Part shown: piece by piece, positions 24,018 to 34,425 of the stretch
How the letters are laid out: each line of letters opens with the position of its first letter
Position numbering within the stretch: the stretch's first letter is position 1
NCBI RefSeq assembly: GCF_017565745.1
Contig: NZ_JAGDYM010000004.1
Coordinates: 1 to 64,000, forward strand
From: Leucobacter weissii
GTDB taxonomy: Bacteria; Actinomycetota; Actinomycetes; Actinomycetales; Microbacteriaceae
DNA: 64,000 bases
Reading direction: 5' to 3'
The notes under the pieces: model-generated
Databases searched by the model: none
Seen by the model: only the letters and a program-made list of their open reading frames with translations
What the model was told of the DNA's origin: nothing
Position numbers and translations under genes: made by a program

Positions 24018-27002
24018 GTGAGCGATACGTTTCCCGCCCCGACCCTTGCCGAAGGCCGGTTCGCCGACCGGCACATCGGCGTCAGCAGCGCCGATGACCG
24101 CCGGACCATGCTCGACGCCCTCGGCTACCGCGATCTCGAGGAGCTCATCGACGCGGCCGTGCCGGCCGGCATCCGCAGCGCGCAGCGCCTCGATCTGCCG
24201 GCGGCGCTCGGCGAAGAAGAGGTGCTCGCCGAGCTGCGGGGATATGCCGCGCGCAACATCGTGAAGACGCAGATGATCGGGCAGGGCTTCTCCGCGACGC
24301 ACACCCCTCCGGTGATCCGTCGGAACGTGCTCGAGAATCCGGCCTGGTACACGGCCTACACGCCCTATCAGCCGGAGATCTCCCAGGGCCGTCTCGAGGC
24401 GCTGCTGAACTTCCAGACGATGGTCGCCGACCTCACGGCGCTTCCCGTCGCCAACGCGTCGATGCTCGACGAGAGCTCGGCCGCCGCCGAGGCGGTGCTG
24501 CTGATGCGCCGGGCGAACCGCGGCGCCGCGCCGACGGCCAAGACGGTGCTCGACGCCGACCTCTTCCCGCAGACCGTCGCGGTGATCCGCGGCCGGGCCG
24601 AGGCGCTGGGCTTCGAGGTCGAGGTGGCGGATCTCTCGCGCGGCCTCCCCGAGGGCGATGTCTCGGGCATCGTGCTGCAGCAGCCCGGCAACAGCGGGCG
24701 GGTGGCGGATCAGACCGCGATCATCGCCGAGGCCAGGGACCGGGGTGCGCTGGTCACCGTGGTCGCCGACCTGCTGGCGCTGACCCTGATCGTGCCCCCC
24801 GGCGAGCAGGGCGCCGACGTGGCGGTCGGCAGCACGCAGCGCTTCGGCGTGCCGCTCTTCTTCGGCGGGCCGCACGCCGCCTACCTGGCGGTGCGGCAGG
24901 GCCTCGAACGCGCCCTGCCGGGCCGACTGGTCGGGGTGTCGAAGGACGCCCGGGGCGTCCCCGCGTACCGGCTCGCGCTGCAGACCCGCGAACAGCACAT
25001 CCGCCGCGAGAAGGCGACGAGCAACATCTGCACGGCGCAGGCGCTGCTGGCCGTCACGGCGTCGATGTACGCCGTCTACCACGGGCCGGAGGGCCTCCGG
25101 CGGATCGCCGAGCGCACGCATGCCCACGCGCGCACGATCGCGGCGTCGCTCACCGACGCCGGAGTGGAGATCGTGCACGAGTCGTTCTTCGACACCGTCT
25201 GGGCTCGGGTACCGGGGCGCGCCGATGAGGTGATCTCCGCCGCGGCCGACGCCGGCGTGAACCTGCGCCGCGTCGACGCCGACACGGTCGGCATCTCGAC
25301 CGACGAGACGACCACCGACGAGATTGTGGCCGCCGTGGCGGAGGCGCTCGGGGTGCCTGTCCTACGAACCGATCCCGAGGACGGGATCGGGACATACGGC
25401 GCGCAAAGCGATGCTTTGCTTTCGAGCGCCTTAGTCCGGACGAGCGACTACCTCACCCATCCGACGTTCCGGACCATCCGCAGCGAGACGCAGATGCTGC
25501 GCTATCTGCGCCGCCTCTCCGACCGCGACCTGGCGCTCGACCGCACCATGATCCCGCTCGGATCCTGCACGATGAAGCTCAATTCGACCGCCGAGATGGA
25601 GCCGATCTCCTGGCCGGAGTTCGCGGGCATCCACCCCTATGCGCCCGCGGATCAGACGGTCGGCTGGCGCGAGCTGATCGCCGAGCTCGAGCGCCGACTC
25701 GTCGAGATCACCGGCTATGCCGGGGTCTCCCTGCAGCCGAACGCCGGTTCGCAGGGGGAGTACGCGGGACTGCTCGCCATCCGGCGCTACCACCTCGATC
25801 GCGGCGACGCGCAGCGCGACGTCTGCCTCATCCCCGCGTCCGCGCACGGCACGAACGCGGCCTCGGCCGTCCTGGCCGGCATGCGGGTGACGGTGGTCGC
25901 GAACACGGAGACGGGGGAGATCGACCCGGACGATCTCGCCGCGAAGATCGCGGAGCACCGCGACGCGCTCGCCGCGATCATGATCACCTATCCCTCGACC
26001 TACGGCGTCTACGACGCGGACGTGCGCGAGGTGTGCGAGAAGGTGCACGCCGCGGGCGGGCAGGTCTACATCGACGGCGCCAACATGAATGCGCTCGTCG
26101 GCCTCGCGCGGCCCGGCCGCTTCGGCGGAGACGTCTCGCATCTCAATCTGCACAAGACATTCGCGATCCCCCACGGCGGCGGCGGGCCGGGAGTCGGCCC
26201 GGTCGCGGTGGCCGAGCATCTGCTGCCCTACCTCCCCGGCGACCCCCAGGGACCCTCCGCCGACGCGGGCGCCGGCGGCGCCCCCGAGACGGCGGGCGTT
26301 CCGGTCGCCGCCACGCGCTTCGGCTCGGCCGGGGTGCTGCCCATCTCCTACGCCTACATCGCGATGATGGGAGCCGATGGCCTCACCCGGGCGACCGAGA
26401 CCGCCCTGCTGAGCGCCAACTACATCGCCGCCAGGCTCCGCGACCACTTCCCGGTGCTCTTCAGCGGCAACCGGGGGCTCGTCGCGCACGAGTGCATCCT
26501 GGACCTGCGGGAGCTCACCGCGGCCAGCGGCGTCACCGCGGAGGACGTGGCGAAGCGGCTCATCGACTTCGGCTTCCACGCCCCGACGCTCGCCTTCCCG
26601 GTCGCCGGGACGCTCATGGTGGAGCCGACCGAGTCCGAGGACCTGGGGGAGATCGAGCGCTTCATCGAGGCGATGATCGCGATCCGGGGCGAGATCGACG
26701 AGATCGTGGCGGGACGCTTCGCGCTCGAGGATTCTCCTCTCCGGAACGCCCCGCACCCCGCGGCGGCCGTCGTGAGCGACGAGTGGAGCGCGCCCTACTC
26801 GCGGGAGCAGGCGGCGTTCCCCCTCGCGCGCCTCCGCGTCGACAAGTACTTCCCTCCCGTGGCCCGCATCGACAGCGCCTTCGGAGACCGGAACCTGGTG
26901 TGCGCCTGCCCGCCACTCGATCCGGAAGTCCTCGGACTTTCGGATCCAACCGATACCGAGCTTGCTTCAGGGGCCGTAGCCACTGAAGCGTTTGGAGAGT
27001 GA
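24018..27002 (+). CDS. gcvP: Glycine dehydrogenase (decarboxylating), P-protein
   Basis: A 994-residue single-chain PLP enzyme (alpha2-type, fused N and C halves), which decarboxylates glycine and loads the aminomethyl group on lipoyl-GcvH. [15 protein letters not shown] at the N-terminus, SLLDES-like [12 protein letters not shown], and the PLP lysine in [16 protein letters not shown] (Lys713). The GTG start at 24018 has GGAG upstream. The stretch around 25385-25440 is locally lower in G+C but in frame. It is the first gene behind the riboswitch; gcvT starts 2 bp after its stop. Confidence 0.97.
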   Translation: MSDTFPAPTLAEGRFADRHIGVSSADDRRTMLDALGYRDLEELIDAAVPAGIRSAQRLDLPAALGEEEVLAELRGYAARNIVKTQMIGQGFSATHTPPVIRRNVLENPAWYTAYTPYQPEISQGRLEALLNFQTMVADLTALPVANASMLDESSAAAEAVLLMRRANRGAAPTAKTVLDADLFPQTVAVIRGRAEALGFEVEVADLSRGLPEGDVSGIVLQQPGNSGRVADQTAIIAEARDRGALVTVVADLLALTLIVPPGEQGADVAVGSTQRFGVPLFFGGPHAAYLAVRQGLERALPGRLVGVSKDARGVPAYRLALQTREQHIRREKATSNICTAQALLAVTASMYAVYHGPEGLRRIAERTHAHARTIAASLTDAGVEIVHESFFDTVWARVPGRADEVISAAADAGVNLRRVDADTVGISTDETTTDEIVAAVAEALGVPVLRTDPEDGIGTYGAQSDALLSSALVRTSDYLTHPTFRTIRSETQMLRYLRRLSDRDLALDRTMIPLGSCTMKLNSTAEMEPISWPEFAGIHPYAPADQTVGWRELIAELERRLVEITGYAGVSLQPNAGSQGEYAGLLAIRRYHLDRGDAQRDVCLIPASAHGTNAASAVLAGMRVTVVANTETGEIDPDDLAAKIAEHRDALAAIMITYPSTYGVYDADVREVCEKVHAAGGQVYIDGANMNALVGLARPGRFGGDVSHLNLHKTFAIPHGGGGPGVGPVAVAEHLLPYLPGDPQGPSADAGAGGAPETAGVPVAATRFGSAGVLPISYAYIAMMGADGLTRATETALLSANYIAARLRDHFPVLFSGNRGLVAHECILDLRELTAASGVTAEDVAKRLIDFGFHAPTLAFPVAGTLMVEPTESEDLGEIERFIEAMIAIRGEIDEIVAGRFALEDSPLRNAPHPAAAVVSDEWSAPYSREQAAFPLARLRVDKYFPPVARIDSAFGDRNLVCACPPLDPEVLGLSDPTDTELASGAVATEAFGE

Positions 27003-27004
27003 AC

Positions 27005-28132
27005 ATGACCGACCCCCGACCCACTGCGCTGCACCAGGAGCACGAGAGACTCGGTGCCTCCTTCACCGACTTCGGCGGATGGGACATGCCGCTCAGGTAC
27101 GGCAGCGAGCTCGCCGAGCATCGCGCCGTCCGCGAGACCGCGGGACTCTTCGACCTCTCCCACATGGGTGAGCTCTGGATCGAAGGCCCGGACGCCGGCG
27201 CCTTCCTCAACACCGCGCTGGTCGGCGATCTGGCCCGGATCGGGGTGGGGAAGGCCAAGTACTCCCTGATCGTCGACGAGCGGGGCGGGATCATCGACGA
27301 CCTGATCGGCTATCGCCTCGCGGAGCACCGCTACCTGGTCGTTCCGAACGCGGGGAACACGGCAGCGGTCGCGGCCGCGTTCGCCGAGCGGGGAGCGGGC
27401 TTCGACGTCGCGGTGCGCGACGCCACCGCCGCGACGAGCCTCATCGCGGTGCAGGGGCCGGCCTCGGCCGCGATCCTGCACGAGCTGATCGGCGGGGGGT
27501 CGGGCCTCGCGAACCGGCATGCGCTGGTGGACGAACTGGCCTATTACGCGATCGCCGAGACCAGCCTCGCAGACGTCCAGCTGCTGCTCGCCCGCACAGG
27601 GTACACCGGCGAGGACGGTTTTGAGCTCTACGTTCCGAACGCGTGCGCGCGCGAGGTCTGGTCCGCCCTGCTGGCGGCTGGCGAGCCGCACGGCCTGGTC
27701 GCGGCGGGGCTCGCGGCGCGGGATTCGCTCCGCCTGGAAGCGGGCATGCCGCTCTACGGCAACGAACTGAGCACCGAGGTCACGCCCTTCGACGCGGGTC
27801 TCGGGCCGGTCGTCTCGTTCGAGAAGGAGGAGACCTTCGTCGGCCGGGCCGCGCTGGAGGCCGCGAAGGCGGCCGGCCCGGCACTGGCGCTCGTCGGCCT
27901 GAGCGGCGCCGGCCGGCGGGCTCCCCGGGCCGGATACCCGATCTTCGCCGGGGATCGCGAGATCGGCCGCGTCACGAGCGGTCAGCCCAGCCCCACCCTC
28001 GGCGTTCCCATCGCCCTCGCGCTCGTGGATCCGGCGTTCACCGCGCCGGGCACCGCACTCGAGGTCGATCTGCGCGGGCGTCGCGAGCCGTTCGAGGTGG
28101 TCGCCCTGCCGTTCTACCGGCGATCGAGGTGA
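27005..28132 (+). CDS. gcvT: Aminomethyltransferase GcvT (glycine cleavage T-protein)
   Basis: 375 residues. Transfers the aminomethyl carbon to tetrahydrofolate, releasing ammonia. Motifs: FGGWDMPLRYGSELAEHRAV, FDLSHMGE, QGPASAAIL, RTGYTGEDGFE, and the C-terminal ASGPTLG-like QPSPTLGVPIALALV. ATG 27005 is preferred to the GTG at 26999 because GGAGAG lies at proper distance from it. A 7-bp hairpin (GAGCGAG/CTCGCTC, 28131-28151) sits right at the stop and may tune expression of gcvH. Confidence 0.96.
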   Translation: MTDPRPTALHQEHERLGASFTDFGGWDMPLRYGSELAEHRAVRETAGLFDLSHMGELWIEGPDAGAFLNTALVGDLARIGVGKAKYSLIVDERGGIIDDLIGYRLAEHRYLVVPNAGNTAAVAAAFAERGAGFDVAVRDATAATSLIAVQGPASAAILHELIGGGSGLANRHALVDELAYYAIAETSLADVQLLLARTGYTGEDGFELYVPNACAREVWSALLAAGEPHGLVAAGLAARDSLRLEAGMPLYGNELSTEVTPFDAGLGPVVSFEKEETFVGRAALEAAKAAGPALALVGLSGAGRRAPRAGYPIFAGDREIGRVTSGQPSPTLGVPIALALVDPAFTAPGTALEVDLRGRREPFEVVALPFYRRSR

Positions 28133-28258
28133 GCGAGACATGAGCTCGCTCGCTCTTCCGAACCGATTGAAGCCGGTCGGATGATGCGATCCTCGCATCC
28201 GAAGCGCCGCCGCGAATCATCCGCAACCGCCCATCACCCATCACGATAAGGAACCATC

Positions 28259-28639
28259 ATGAGCACCGTGCACCCCGCCCTCCGCTACTCCGTCGAGCAC
28301 GAGTGGATCGACGATCGGACCCCGGCCACGATCGGGGTGAGCCGGGTCGCCGCCGACGCGCTGGGCGACGTGGTCTATGTCGAGCTGCCCGAACCCGGGG
28401 CGACCGTCACCGCGGGCCAGGTCTGCGGCGAGATCGAATCGACCAAGTCGGTCTCCGAGCTCTTCTCCCCGGTCAGCGGGGAGGTGGTCGCGATCAACGA
28501 CGCCGTCGTCGCCGATCCGTCGCTCGTCAACAGCGACCCGTACGGCGACGCCTGGCTGTTCCGCGTCGCAGTGACCGAGGAGGGGCCGCTGCTCTCGGCC
28601 GGGGAGTACGCCGCCGCGAACGGGGCGGATCTCGGCTGA
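28259..28639 (+). CDS. gcvH: Glycine cleavage H-protein
   Basis: A 126-residue lipoyl carrier that shuttles the aminomethyl group between GcvP, GcvT and the L-protein. The lipoyl-lysine is Lys63 in [41 protein letters not shown] precedes it. The ATG has AAGGA at 6 bp. It is separated from gcvT by 126 bp, longer than the other spacings in the operon. No lpd gene for the L-protein is here. Confidence 0.96.
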   Translation: MSTVHPALRYSVEHEWIDDRTPATIGVSRVAADALGDVVYVELPEPGATVTAGQVCGEIESTKSVSELFSPVSGEVVAINDAVVADPSLVNSDPYGDAWLFRVAVTEEGPLLSAGEYAAANGADLG

Positions 28640-28689
28640 CGCGTCTCGCCGCGGTTCCCTTCGCCACCGGTGTCCCCCTTCGTCGCGAG

Positions 28690-28722
28690 CGCACCCCGAA
28701 GACGCCGTCTTCCCGCGGTGCG
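28690..28722 (+). terminator. Hairpin downstream of gcvH
   Basis: An inner perfect palindrome GAAGACG-C-CGTCTTC (28698-28712) with outer arms CGCACC and GGTGCG (28690-28695, 28717-28722). It is a plausible end for the gcv transcript, 50 bp after the stop of gcvH. Confidence 0.4.
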
Positions 28723-28832
28723 TGGGCGGTCTCGGGGCACGACGGCGAGCAGAGCCTCGTCGGGTCGGACCGCGCGGTGAGCGGCGCCCCGTCCAACAGC
28801 GTTCTCCGAAGAAGTGGGGATAGCCTTTCCGG

Positions 28833-30317
28833 GTGACCGAAGTCCTCCTCTACATCCTCGGCATCCTGATCATCGTGATCGGAGTGGCCCTGTCCATCGG
28901 GCTGCACGAGATCGGGCACCTGCTGCCCGCGAAGCTCTTCGGCGTCAAGGTCACGCAGTACATGATCGGCTTCGGCCCGACCCTGTGGTCGCGGCGCAAG
29001 GGCGAGACCGAGTACGGGGTGAAGGCGATCCCGCTGGGCGGCTACATCGCGATGACGGGGATGTACCCGCCGGGCAAGCACGGGGAGCGCGCGCGGGCGA
29101 GCACCACCGGCTTCCTGAACACGGTGGTGCAGGAAGGCGCTGCGCTGCCCGCGGCGAAGGGACGGACGGACCAGGAGCCGGTCGGCTCCGACGGCCTCTC
29201 GGGCTTCCCGGACCGCTCAGCTGCCGGAGCCGAGGATGACCCCCGGGACTCCCCGGTTCCTCGCGGCCTCGCGGGACTGGTGGACGATGCGAGGCTGGCG
29301 AGCGCGGAGACGATCGAGGCGGGCGAGGATCACCGCGCCTTCTACCGCCTTCCGCCTTGGAAGAAGATCGTCATCATGCTCGGCGGTCCCTTCATGAACC
29401 TGGTGCTGGCCTTCGTGTTCTTCGGCATCGTGCTGATGGGGTTCGGGGTGCCGCAGTACGGCACGTCCATCGCGGCCGTGAGCGAATGCCTGATCCCCGC
29501 CTCCAGCGACGCCGAGACCTGCGGCGCGACCGACCCGCCGGCGCCGGGAGCTGCGGCCGGTCTGCAGCCGGGGGATCGGATCGTCGCCATCGGCGGCCAG
29601 GAGATCACCGAGTGGAAGCAGATCCGCGACACGATCAGCGCCGCCCCCGGCGTCCCACTCGATCTCCTGGTCGAGCGCGACGGGGCCCAGCTCATGCTCA
29701 CGGTGACTCCGGCGGAGAATCAGAGGTGGGCGGTCGACGACCGCGGCAACACGGTGAAGGGGGCGGACGGGGAGCCGGTGGTCGAGACCGTCGGCATGAT
29801 CGGGGTCGTCCCCGCGTCGGAGATCGTCCAGCAGCCGATCACCGAGGTGCCGGTCTTCGTCGGCGACAGCGTCGGGCAGATGGTCGGAGTGATCCTCGGT
29901 CTCCCGCAGCGGATGGTCGACGTCTGGAACGCCGCGTTCGGCGCCGAGGAGCGCGACCCGAACGGCCCGATCAGCGTCGTCGGCGTCGGCCGCATCGCGG
30001 GCGAGATCGCCAGCATGGAGGAAGCGCCGGTGACGGCCCGCGCGCAGAGCATGCTCAGCCTGCTCGGCTCGCTGAACGTCGCCCTCTTCGTGTTCAACCT
30101 CCTGCCCCTCATGCCGCTCGACGGCGGACACGTCGCGGGCGCGCTCTACGAGTGGCTGCGGAGGGGCTGGGCCAGGATCCGCCGCAAACCGGATCCGGGA
30201 CCCGTCGACACGGCGCGCATGGTGCCGATCACCTTCGCCGTGGTTATCGTGCTCGGCGCCATGAGTCTGCTGCTCATCTACGCGGACCTGGTCAAACCGG
30301 TGAGCCTGCTCGGCTGA
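28833..30317 (+). CDS. rseP: Site-2 (M50/RseP) intramembrane metalloprotease
   Basis: 494 residues. Zinc motif HEIGH at 25-29 in the first membrane helix; second active-site motif LLPLMPLDGGH near residue 420; one PDZ domain (about 230-300, with GLQPGDRIVAIGGQEI). About four membrane helices. It cleaves membrane-embedded regulators such as anti-sigma factors; in mycobacteria the homologue is Rip1. A 70-residue polar loop (about 90-165) between helix 1 and the conserved LPPWKK segment is longer than in enterobacterial RseP but usual in Actinobacteria. GTG start. It precedes ispG by 35 bp. Confidence 0.93.
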   Translation: MTEVLLYILGILIIVIGVALSIGLHEIGHLLPAKLFGVKVTQYMIGFGPTLWSRRKGETEYGVKAIPLGGYIAMTGMYPPGKHGERARASTTGFLNTVVQEGAALPAAKGRTDQEPVGSDGLSGFPDRSAAGAEDDPRDSPVPRGLAGLVDDARLASAETIEAGEDHRAFYRLPPWKKIVIMLGGPFMNLVLAFVFFGIVLMGFGVPQYGTSIAAVSECLIPASSDAETCGATDPPAPGAAAGLQPGDRIVAIGGQEITEWKQIRDTISAAPGVPLDLLVERDGAQLMLTVTPAENQRWAVDDRGNTVKGADGEPVVETVGMIGVVPASEIVQQPITEVPVFVGDSVGQMVGVILGLPQRMVDVWNAAFGAEERDPNGPISVVGVGRIAGEIASMEEAPVTARAQSMLSLLGSLNVALFVFNLLPLMPLDGGHVAGALYEWLRRGWARIRRKPDPGPVDTARMVPITFAVVIVLGAMSLLLIYADLVKPVSLLG

Positions 30318-30352
30318 TCCGTATCCCCAGGCTCGGCGGGTAGACTCGCGGC

Positions 30353-31504
30353 GTGGCCGCAATCAATCTTGGAATGCCGAAGATTCCCGAGGTGCTCGCT
30401 CCGCGACGCAAGTCGCGCGAGATCAGGGTGGGCTCGGTGACCGTCGGCGGCACCGCGCCCGTGTCGGTGCAGTCGATGACGACCACCCCGACCACCGAGA
30501 TCAACGCCACGCTCCAGCAGATCGCCGAGCTCACGGCGGCGGGCTGCGACATCGTGCGCGTGGCCTGCCCCAGCCGCGACGACGCCGAGGCGCTGCCGAT
30601 CATCGCCATGAAGAGCCAGATCCCGGTGATCGCCGACATCCACTTCCAGCCGAACTACGTCTACGCCGCGATCGACGCCGGCTGCGCCGCGGTCCGGGTG
30701 AACCCGGGCAACATCCGCAAGTTCGACGATCAGGTGGGCGAGATCGCGAAGCGCGCCGCGGCCGCCGGCGTGTCGATCCGGATCGGCGTGAACGCCGGTT
30801 CGCTGGATCGCCGGCTCCTCGAGAAGTACGGCAAGCCGACCGCCGAGGCGCTCGTGGAGAGCGCGGTCTGGGAGGCGTCGCTGTTCGAGGAGCACGGCTT
30901 CCACGACTTCAAGATCTCGGTGAAGCACAACGACCCCATCGTGATGGTCAAGGCCTACCGGCAGCTCGCCGAGCGCGGCGACTGGCCGCTGCACCTCGGG
31001 GTGACCGAGGCCGGTCCGGCCTTCCAGGGCACGATCAAGAGCGCCACCGCGTTCGGGATCCTGCTCGGCGAGGGCATCGGCGACACGATCCGCGTCTCGC
31101 TCTCGGCGCCGCCCGTCGAGGAGGTGAAGGTCGGCCTGCAGATCCTGCAATCGCTCAACCTGCGCGAGCGCAAGCTCGAGATCGTCTCCTGCCCCTCGTG
31201 CGGGCGTGCGCAGGTCGACGTCTACACCCTCGCCGACGAGGTCACGGCCGGCCTCGAGGGCATGAGCGTGCCGCTGCGCGTCGCCGTGATGGGCTGCGTG
31301 GTCAACGGGCCTGGCGAAGCGCGCGAAGCGGATCTGGGCGTCGCCAGCGGCAACGGCAAGGGGCAGATCTTCGTGAAGGGCGAGGTCATCAAGACGGTGC
31401 CCGAGTCGGAGATCGTGGCGACGCTCATCGCCGAGGCCAACCGGATCGCCGACGAGATGGGCCATGAGGCCGGCACCGGCGCCCCCGAGGTCGTCACCGT
31501 CTGA
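30353..31504 (+). CDS. ispG: 4-hydroxy-3-methylbut-2-enyl-diphosphate synthase IspG (GcpE)
   Basis: A 383-residue [4Fe-4S] enzyme of the MEP pathway that converts MEcPP to HMBPP. Barrel motifs VQSMTTTPT and ADIHFQPNY; cluster ligands Cys280, Cys283 (SCPSCGR), Cys315 (GCVVNGPGE) and Glu322. The GTG at 30353 is chosen because it gives the usual short N-terminus and follows rseP closely. It depends on Fe-S supply, for which SufS/SufU are encoded in the window. Confidence 0.96.
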   Translation: MAAINLGMPKIPEVLAPRRKSREIRVGSVTVGGTAPVSVQSMTTTPTTEINATLQQIAELTAAGCDIVRVACPSRDDAEALPIIAMKSQIPVIADIHFQPNYVYAAIDAGCAAVRVNPGNIRKFDDQVGEIAKRAAAAGVSIRIGVNAGSLDRRLLEKYGKPTAEALVESAVWEASLFEEHGFHDFKISVKHNDPIVMVKAYRQLAERGDWPLHLGVTEAGPAFQGTIKSATAFGILLGEGIGDTIRVSLSAPPVEEVKVGLQILQSLNLRERKLEIVSCPSCGRAQVDVYTLADEVTAGLEGMSVPLRVAVMGCVVNGPGEAREADLGVASGNGKGQIFVKGEVIKTVPESEIVATLIAEANRIADEMGHEAGTGAPEVVTV

Positions 31505-31553
31505 GCCTCGCCGCTCTCCGGCCGCCCTCGGATCGCGGGTCGTGCCCGGCGGC

Positions 31554-32975
31554 CTATGCCACGGCGAGCTCGAGTTCTCCGGAGGGCACGTCGGCGCGCA
31601 CCACCCGCACGCGGACCCGCTCGCCCGCGACGAGGCCATCGCCCGCGCAGTGGGCCGTGACGGGAGGCTCGGCGATCTGGATCCGCGCGCGTTTGCCCGC
31701 CTCAAGCACCACCGCGGTGAAGCGCTCGCCCACGCGGTCGCGCAGCAGGGCCGCCTCGACCCGATCGAGCGCCGCCGAGGAGATCTGCGCGGCGCGGGCA
31801 CCCGAACCGCGCATCAGCGCGGGCAGCTCGGCCAGGCTCGCGCGCGCCCATTCGGGTACCGCGCGATCCGCGCTGATCGCCGCGCAGATGGCGAGGCCCC
31901 AGCGGTCGACGAGCCGCCGCAGCGGCGCCGTCACGTGCGCGTAGGGAGCGGCGAGCGCCGCCTGCGCGCTCTCCGCCGGTGGTTCGCCGTCGAAGGCCGC
32001 GTAGGCGGCGCCCCGGAACAGCGAGGCCGCGGCCTGCAGCACCGCCGGCGACTGCGGCGCCTCCCGGTCGAGCGAGCGGAGGTAATCGCCGTAGCTCGTA
32101 TCCGGCGCCCAGGGTGCGCCGAGGGCGCCGACCCGAGTGCGGAACGCGTCGAGCGCCTCGGGCTTCGGCGGCGGCATGGTGCGCAGGATCCCGATGCCGG
32201 CCTCGAGCATCATCGCGCCCGCCGACATGCCGGCGAGCAGCGAGAGCTGGGCGTTCCACTCCTCGACCAGGAGCGGGAACCGGCGCTCGATGCGATAGCC
32301 CGCGTCGTCGCGCACGATCTCCTCCTCTGGCATGTTGAGGCTCGCCCCGCCGCGCGCTCGTTCCCGCTCGACGCGGAGCTCGCCGATCTCGCGCAGCAGC
32401 GCCAGCGGCCCTTCCGCCGAGCCCGCTTCGATCGCCTGCTGCGCGCGAGGATAGTCGAGTTGCGCGCGGGATCGGATCGCGGCTCGCTCGAGGCGCACCG
32501 CGGTCTGCTCTCCCGCCTCGTCGAGCGCGATCGTCCACACGTAGGCGGTGCGATCCTCTCCCGGCAGCAGCGAGGCGCGGCCCTCGCTGAGGATCCTCGG
32601 ATGCAGGGGCACCGCGCCGTCGGGGAGGTACACGGTCTGCCCGCGCAGCCGGGCCTCGCCGTCGATCACGCCGCCCGAGCGCACGAAGCCCGGCACGTCG
32701 GCGATCGCGTAGCGCACGAGGAATCCGGCGGATCCGCCGCGCCGTTCGAGATGGAAGGCCTGGTCGAGATCGCGGGAGCCGACGGGGTCGAGTGTGAGGA
32801 AGGGGAGGTCGCGCAGATCGAGCTCCGGAGCGGCCGGAGCGGCAGTGCGCGCCTCCTGCTCCGCGCCGGACGGGAATCCCGCGGGGAGCGAGAACTCGGT
32901 GCGCAGCGCGGAGAGCGCGGCGGCGAGCTGGCCGTGGGAGCTCTGCGGCGCGATGCGCGTGTGCCGTGCTGGCAT
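31554..32975 (-). CDS. RNB-domain ribonuclease (RNase II/R family)
   Basis: 473 residues, shorter than RNase II or R: the N-terminal cold-shock domains are reduced or absent and the RNB domain (about 50-370) dominates, with a short C-terminal OB-like region. The catalytic block reads LDPVGSRDLDQAFHLE: Asp63, Asp69 and Asp71 are in place, while the fourth acidic position is Gln72, a form I believe is common in actinobacterial members. Further motifs: LRGQTVYLPDGAVPLHP and HVTAPLRRLVDRW. It is predicted to degrade RNA 3' to 5'. Convergent with ispG. Confidence 0.85.
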   Translation of the reverse strand: MPARHTRIAPQSSHGQLAAALSALRTEFSLPAGFPSGAEQEARTAAPAAPELDLRDLPFLTLDPVGSRDLDQAFHLERRGGSAGFLVRYAIADVPGFVRSGGVIDGEARLRGQTVYLPDGAVPLHPRILSEGRASLLPGEDRTAYVWTIALDEAGEQTAVRLERAAIRSRAQLDYPRAQQAIEAGSAEGPLALLREIGELRVERERARGGASLNMPEEEIVRDDAGYRIERRFPLLVEEWNAQLSLLAGMSAGAMMLEAGIGILRTMPPPKPEALDAFRTRVGALGAPWAPDTSYGDYLRSLDREAPQSPAVLQAAASLFRGAAYAAFDGEPPAESAQAALAAPYAHVTAPLRRLVDRWGLAICAAISADRAVPEWARASLAELPALMRGSGARAAQISSAALDRVEAALLRDRVGERFTAVVLEAGKRARIQIAEPPVTAHCAGDGLVAGERVRVRVVRADVPSGELELAVA

Positions 32976-33148
32976 GCGTTTCAGCCTAGTGGTTCCCTGC
33001 GATCCACCGGCGATCTCCCTGCGGCCTCACCTCCGCACAGGGCCTTCGCGATGCACCCTTCGAGGGCAGGATGGTCGAGTTCGGGGCCGATCATCATCCG
33101 GCTGCACGCGTCGAGGCGGAGCTGCTCCGGTTGCTCTGCCCGGCGTGC

Positions 33149-33826
33149 TCATCTCGCGATTTCCGCGCGTAGTTCTCGCAGAGTGCCGACCTGGAACCCG
33201 GGCTGATCGCTGAACGAGCGCAGTGTGCCGTCCTGGTCAAGCTCGTAGAGCGCCTCCGTAGGATTGAGCAGATCGTAGGGGGCATCGTCATACTCGGCCA
33301 GGAAGAGCAGCAGCAGCTCGGATTCGACGTCCTTCAGCAGGGTGGTGCTCGACTCCGGGACCAATTCGCCGTCGATTTCGGTTGCGATCTGGGCGATTTC
33401 GAGGGTCTGTCCGGCCTTCGCTCCTCCCTTGAGCACCTCGGTCACCTCGACCCGGCTGACGTTCAGCGGGATCGCGCCGTCCTCTCGTGCACGCTCGAGC
33501 TCCTCTTCGGAGAGTCCGTGCTGCGGGTTGGTCTCCGGATCCCCGCCGGCCGAGACATCCGGGTACAGGGTGTCGCGGTGTTCGTCGACATACTTCGCCA
33601 CGATGACCACATCGGCGTCCTGCGCCACTTCCTTCGGACCGGCATAGCTCAGCCAATCAGCGGTGGGGGCCAAGTCGGACGACCGGGGAGATGCTTCCTC
33701 GGCCGACCCGGTCGGGTCCGTCCGTTGCTCTGCCGGAACGACTGTGGTCGCGCACGAGCTGAGGAGCGCCGCGAGCGCCAGGGCCGACATCGGCAGGGCG
33801 AAGGCCTTCATCGTTCTCGTTCTCAT
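33149..33826 (-). CDS. Lipoprotein, function unknown, paired with a metalloprotease
   Basis: 225 residues. The N-terminal MKAFALPMSALALAALLSSC (Cys25 as lipidated residue when counted from the upstream ATG) is a clear lipoprotein signal. The mature part is acidic, with VAQDADVVIVAKYVDEH and LKDVESELLLLFLAEYDD segments; I do not recognise a domain. The first ATG overlaps the TGA of the metalloprotease gene (TGATG); ATG at 33811 is an alternative start. Composition is less G+C-rich than the flanking genes. The frame stays open for about 52 codons after its TGA, without a recognisable product. Confidence 0.65.
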   Translation of the reverse strand: MRTRTMKAFALPMSALALAALLSSCATTVVPAEQRTDPTGSAEEASPRSSDLAPTADWLSYAGPKEVAQDADVVIVAKYVDEHRDTLYPDVSAGGDPETNPQHGLSEEELERAREDGAIPLNVSRVEVTEVLKGGAKAGQTLEIAQIATEIDGELVPESSTTLLKDVESELLLLFLAEYDDAPYDLLNPTEALYELDQDGTLRSFSDQPGFQVGTLRELRAEIAR

Positions 33827-34425
33827 CAGTAGATCCTCAGCACTTCTTCTTTGTCGTAGGCCGTGGGGCGGACCACCGTGTTGCGGTCGCGCGAGTGATG
33901 CATGAGCGACGGCCGTGTGGTCCTCGGGTCGTCATCGAGACTCAACGCGTGACCGAACTCGTGGGTGGCGGTGCCCATGAACCAGGTGCCGTAGTTGCCG
34001 CCCGAATGCGCCGCAATAGTTCGGGAATTGATTCTGATCGTGAACACCCGTTTCCCGGTGGAGGTCTCCCAGGGCGCATACAGGCCGAGCCAGCTTCCCG
34101 AGTATTCCCCTGCAGTGATCTTCGAACTGGTGTCCGGGTTCTTCGAGATATCCACCCCGATGCCGGCGCTGTTCCAGCGAGACCTGCCCGCGTCGAAGTA
34201 GGACTTCCAGGTGGAACTGACGTCGCTGTACCGCACTCCGAACGTGCGAGTCGGCATGCCACCGGAGTAGTAGTCTGCGTGAGCTACCGGTCCGCCGCTG
34301 ACCGCCAGGACGAGTGCGAGGAGAAGCGCTGGGAACGTCCTCGCGCCCTTCTTCCTCGTGGTTGCCCCGGACCGGACGAACTCGGCGGCCGAAGCCCGTG
34401 CGCGAGGTCGAACTCGTTGCTTCAT
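33826..34425 (-). CDS. Secreted metzincin-like metalloprotease (snapalysin/matrixin type)
   Basis: 199 residues from the ATG at 34425; an in-frame ATG at 34473 would add 16 residues. A long basic n-region leads into a signal peptide (FPALLLALVLAVSGGPVAHA). Zinc motif HEFGHALSLDD (residues 155-165): His155, His159 as ligands and Glu156 as base; the third ligand would be Asp165, as in snapalysins (HExxHxxGxxD), but Ser stands in the glycine position. SLMH (173-176) is the Met-turn. It should be an extracellular zinc protease of about 15 kDa. It is followed by the lipoprotein gene with a 1-bp overlap. Low local G+C suggests recent acquisition. Confidence 0.78.
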   Translation of the reverse strand: MKQRVRPRARASAAEFVRSGATTRKKGARTFPALLLALVLAVSGGPVAHADYYSGGMPTRTFGVRYSDVSSTWKSYFDAGRSRWNSAGIGVDISKNPDTSSKITAGEYSGSWLGLYAPWETSTGKRVFTIRINSRTIAAHSGGNYGTWFMGTATHEFGHALSLDDDPRTTRPSLMHHSRDRNTVVRPTAYDKEEVLRIY

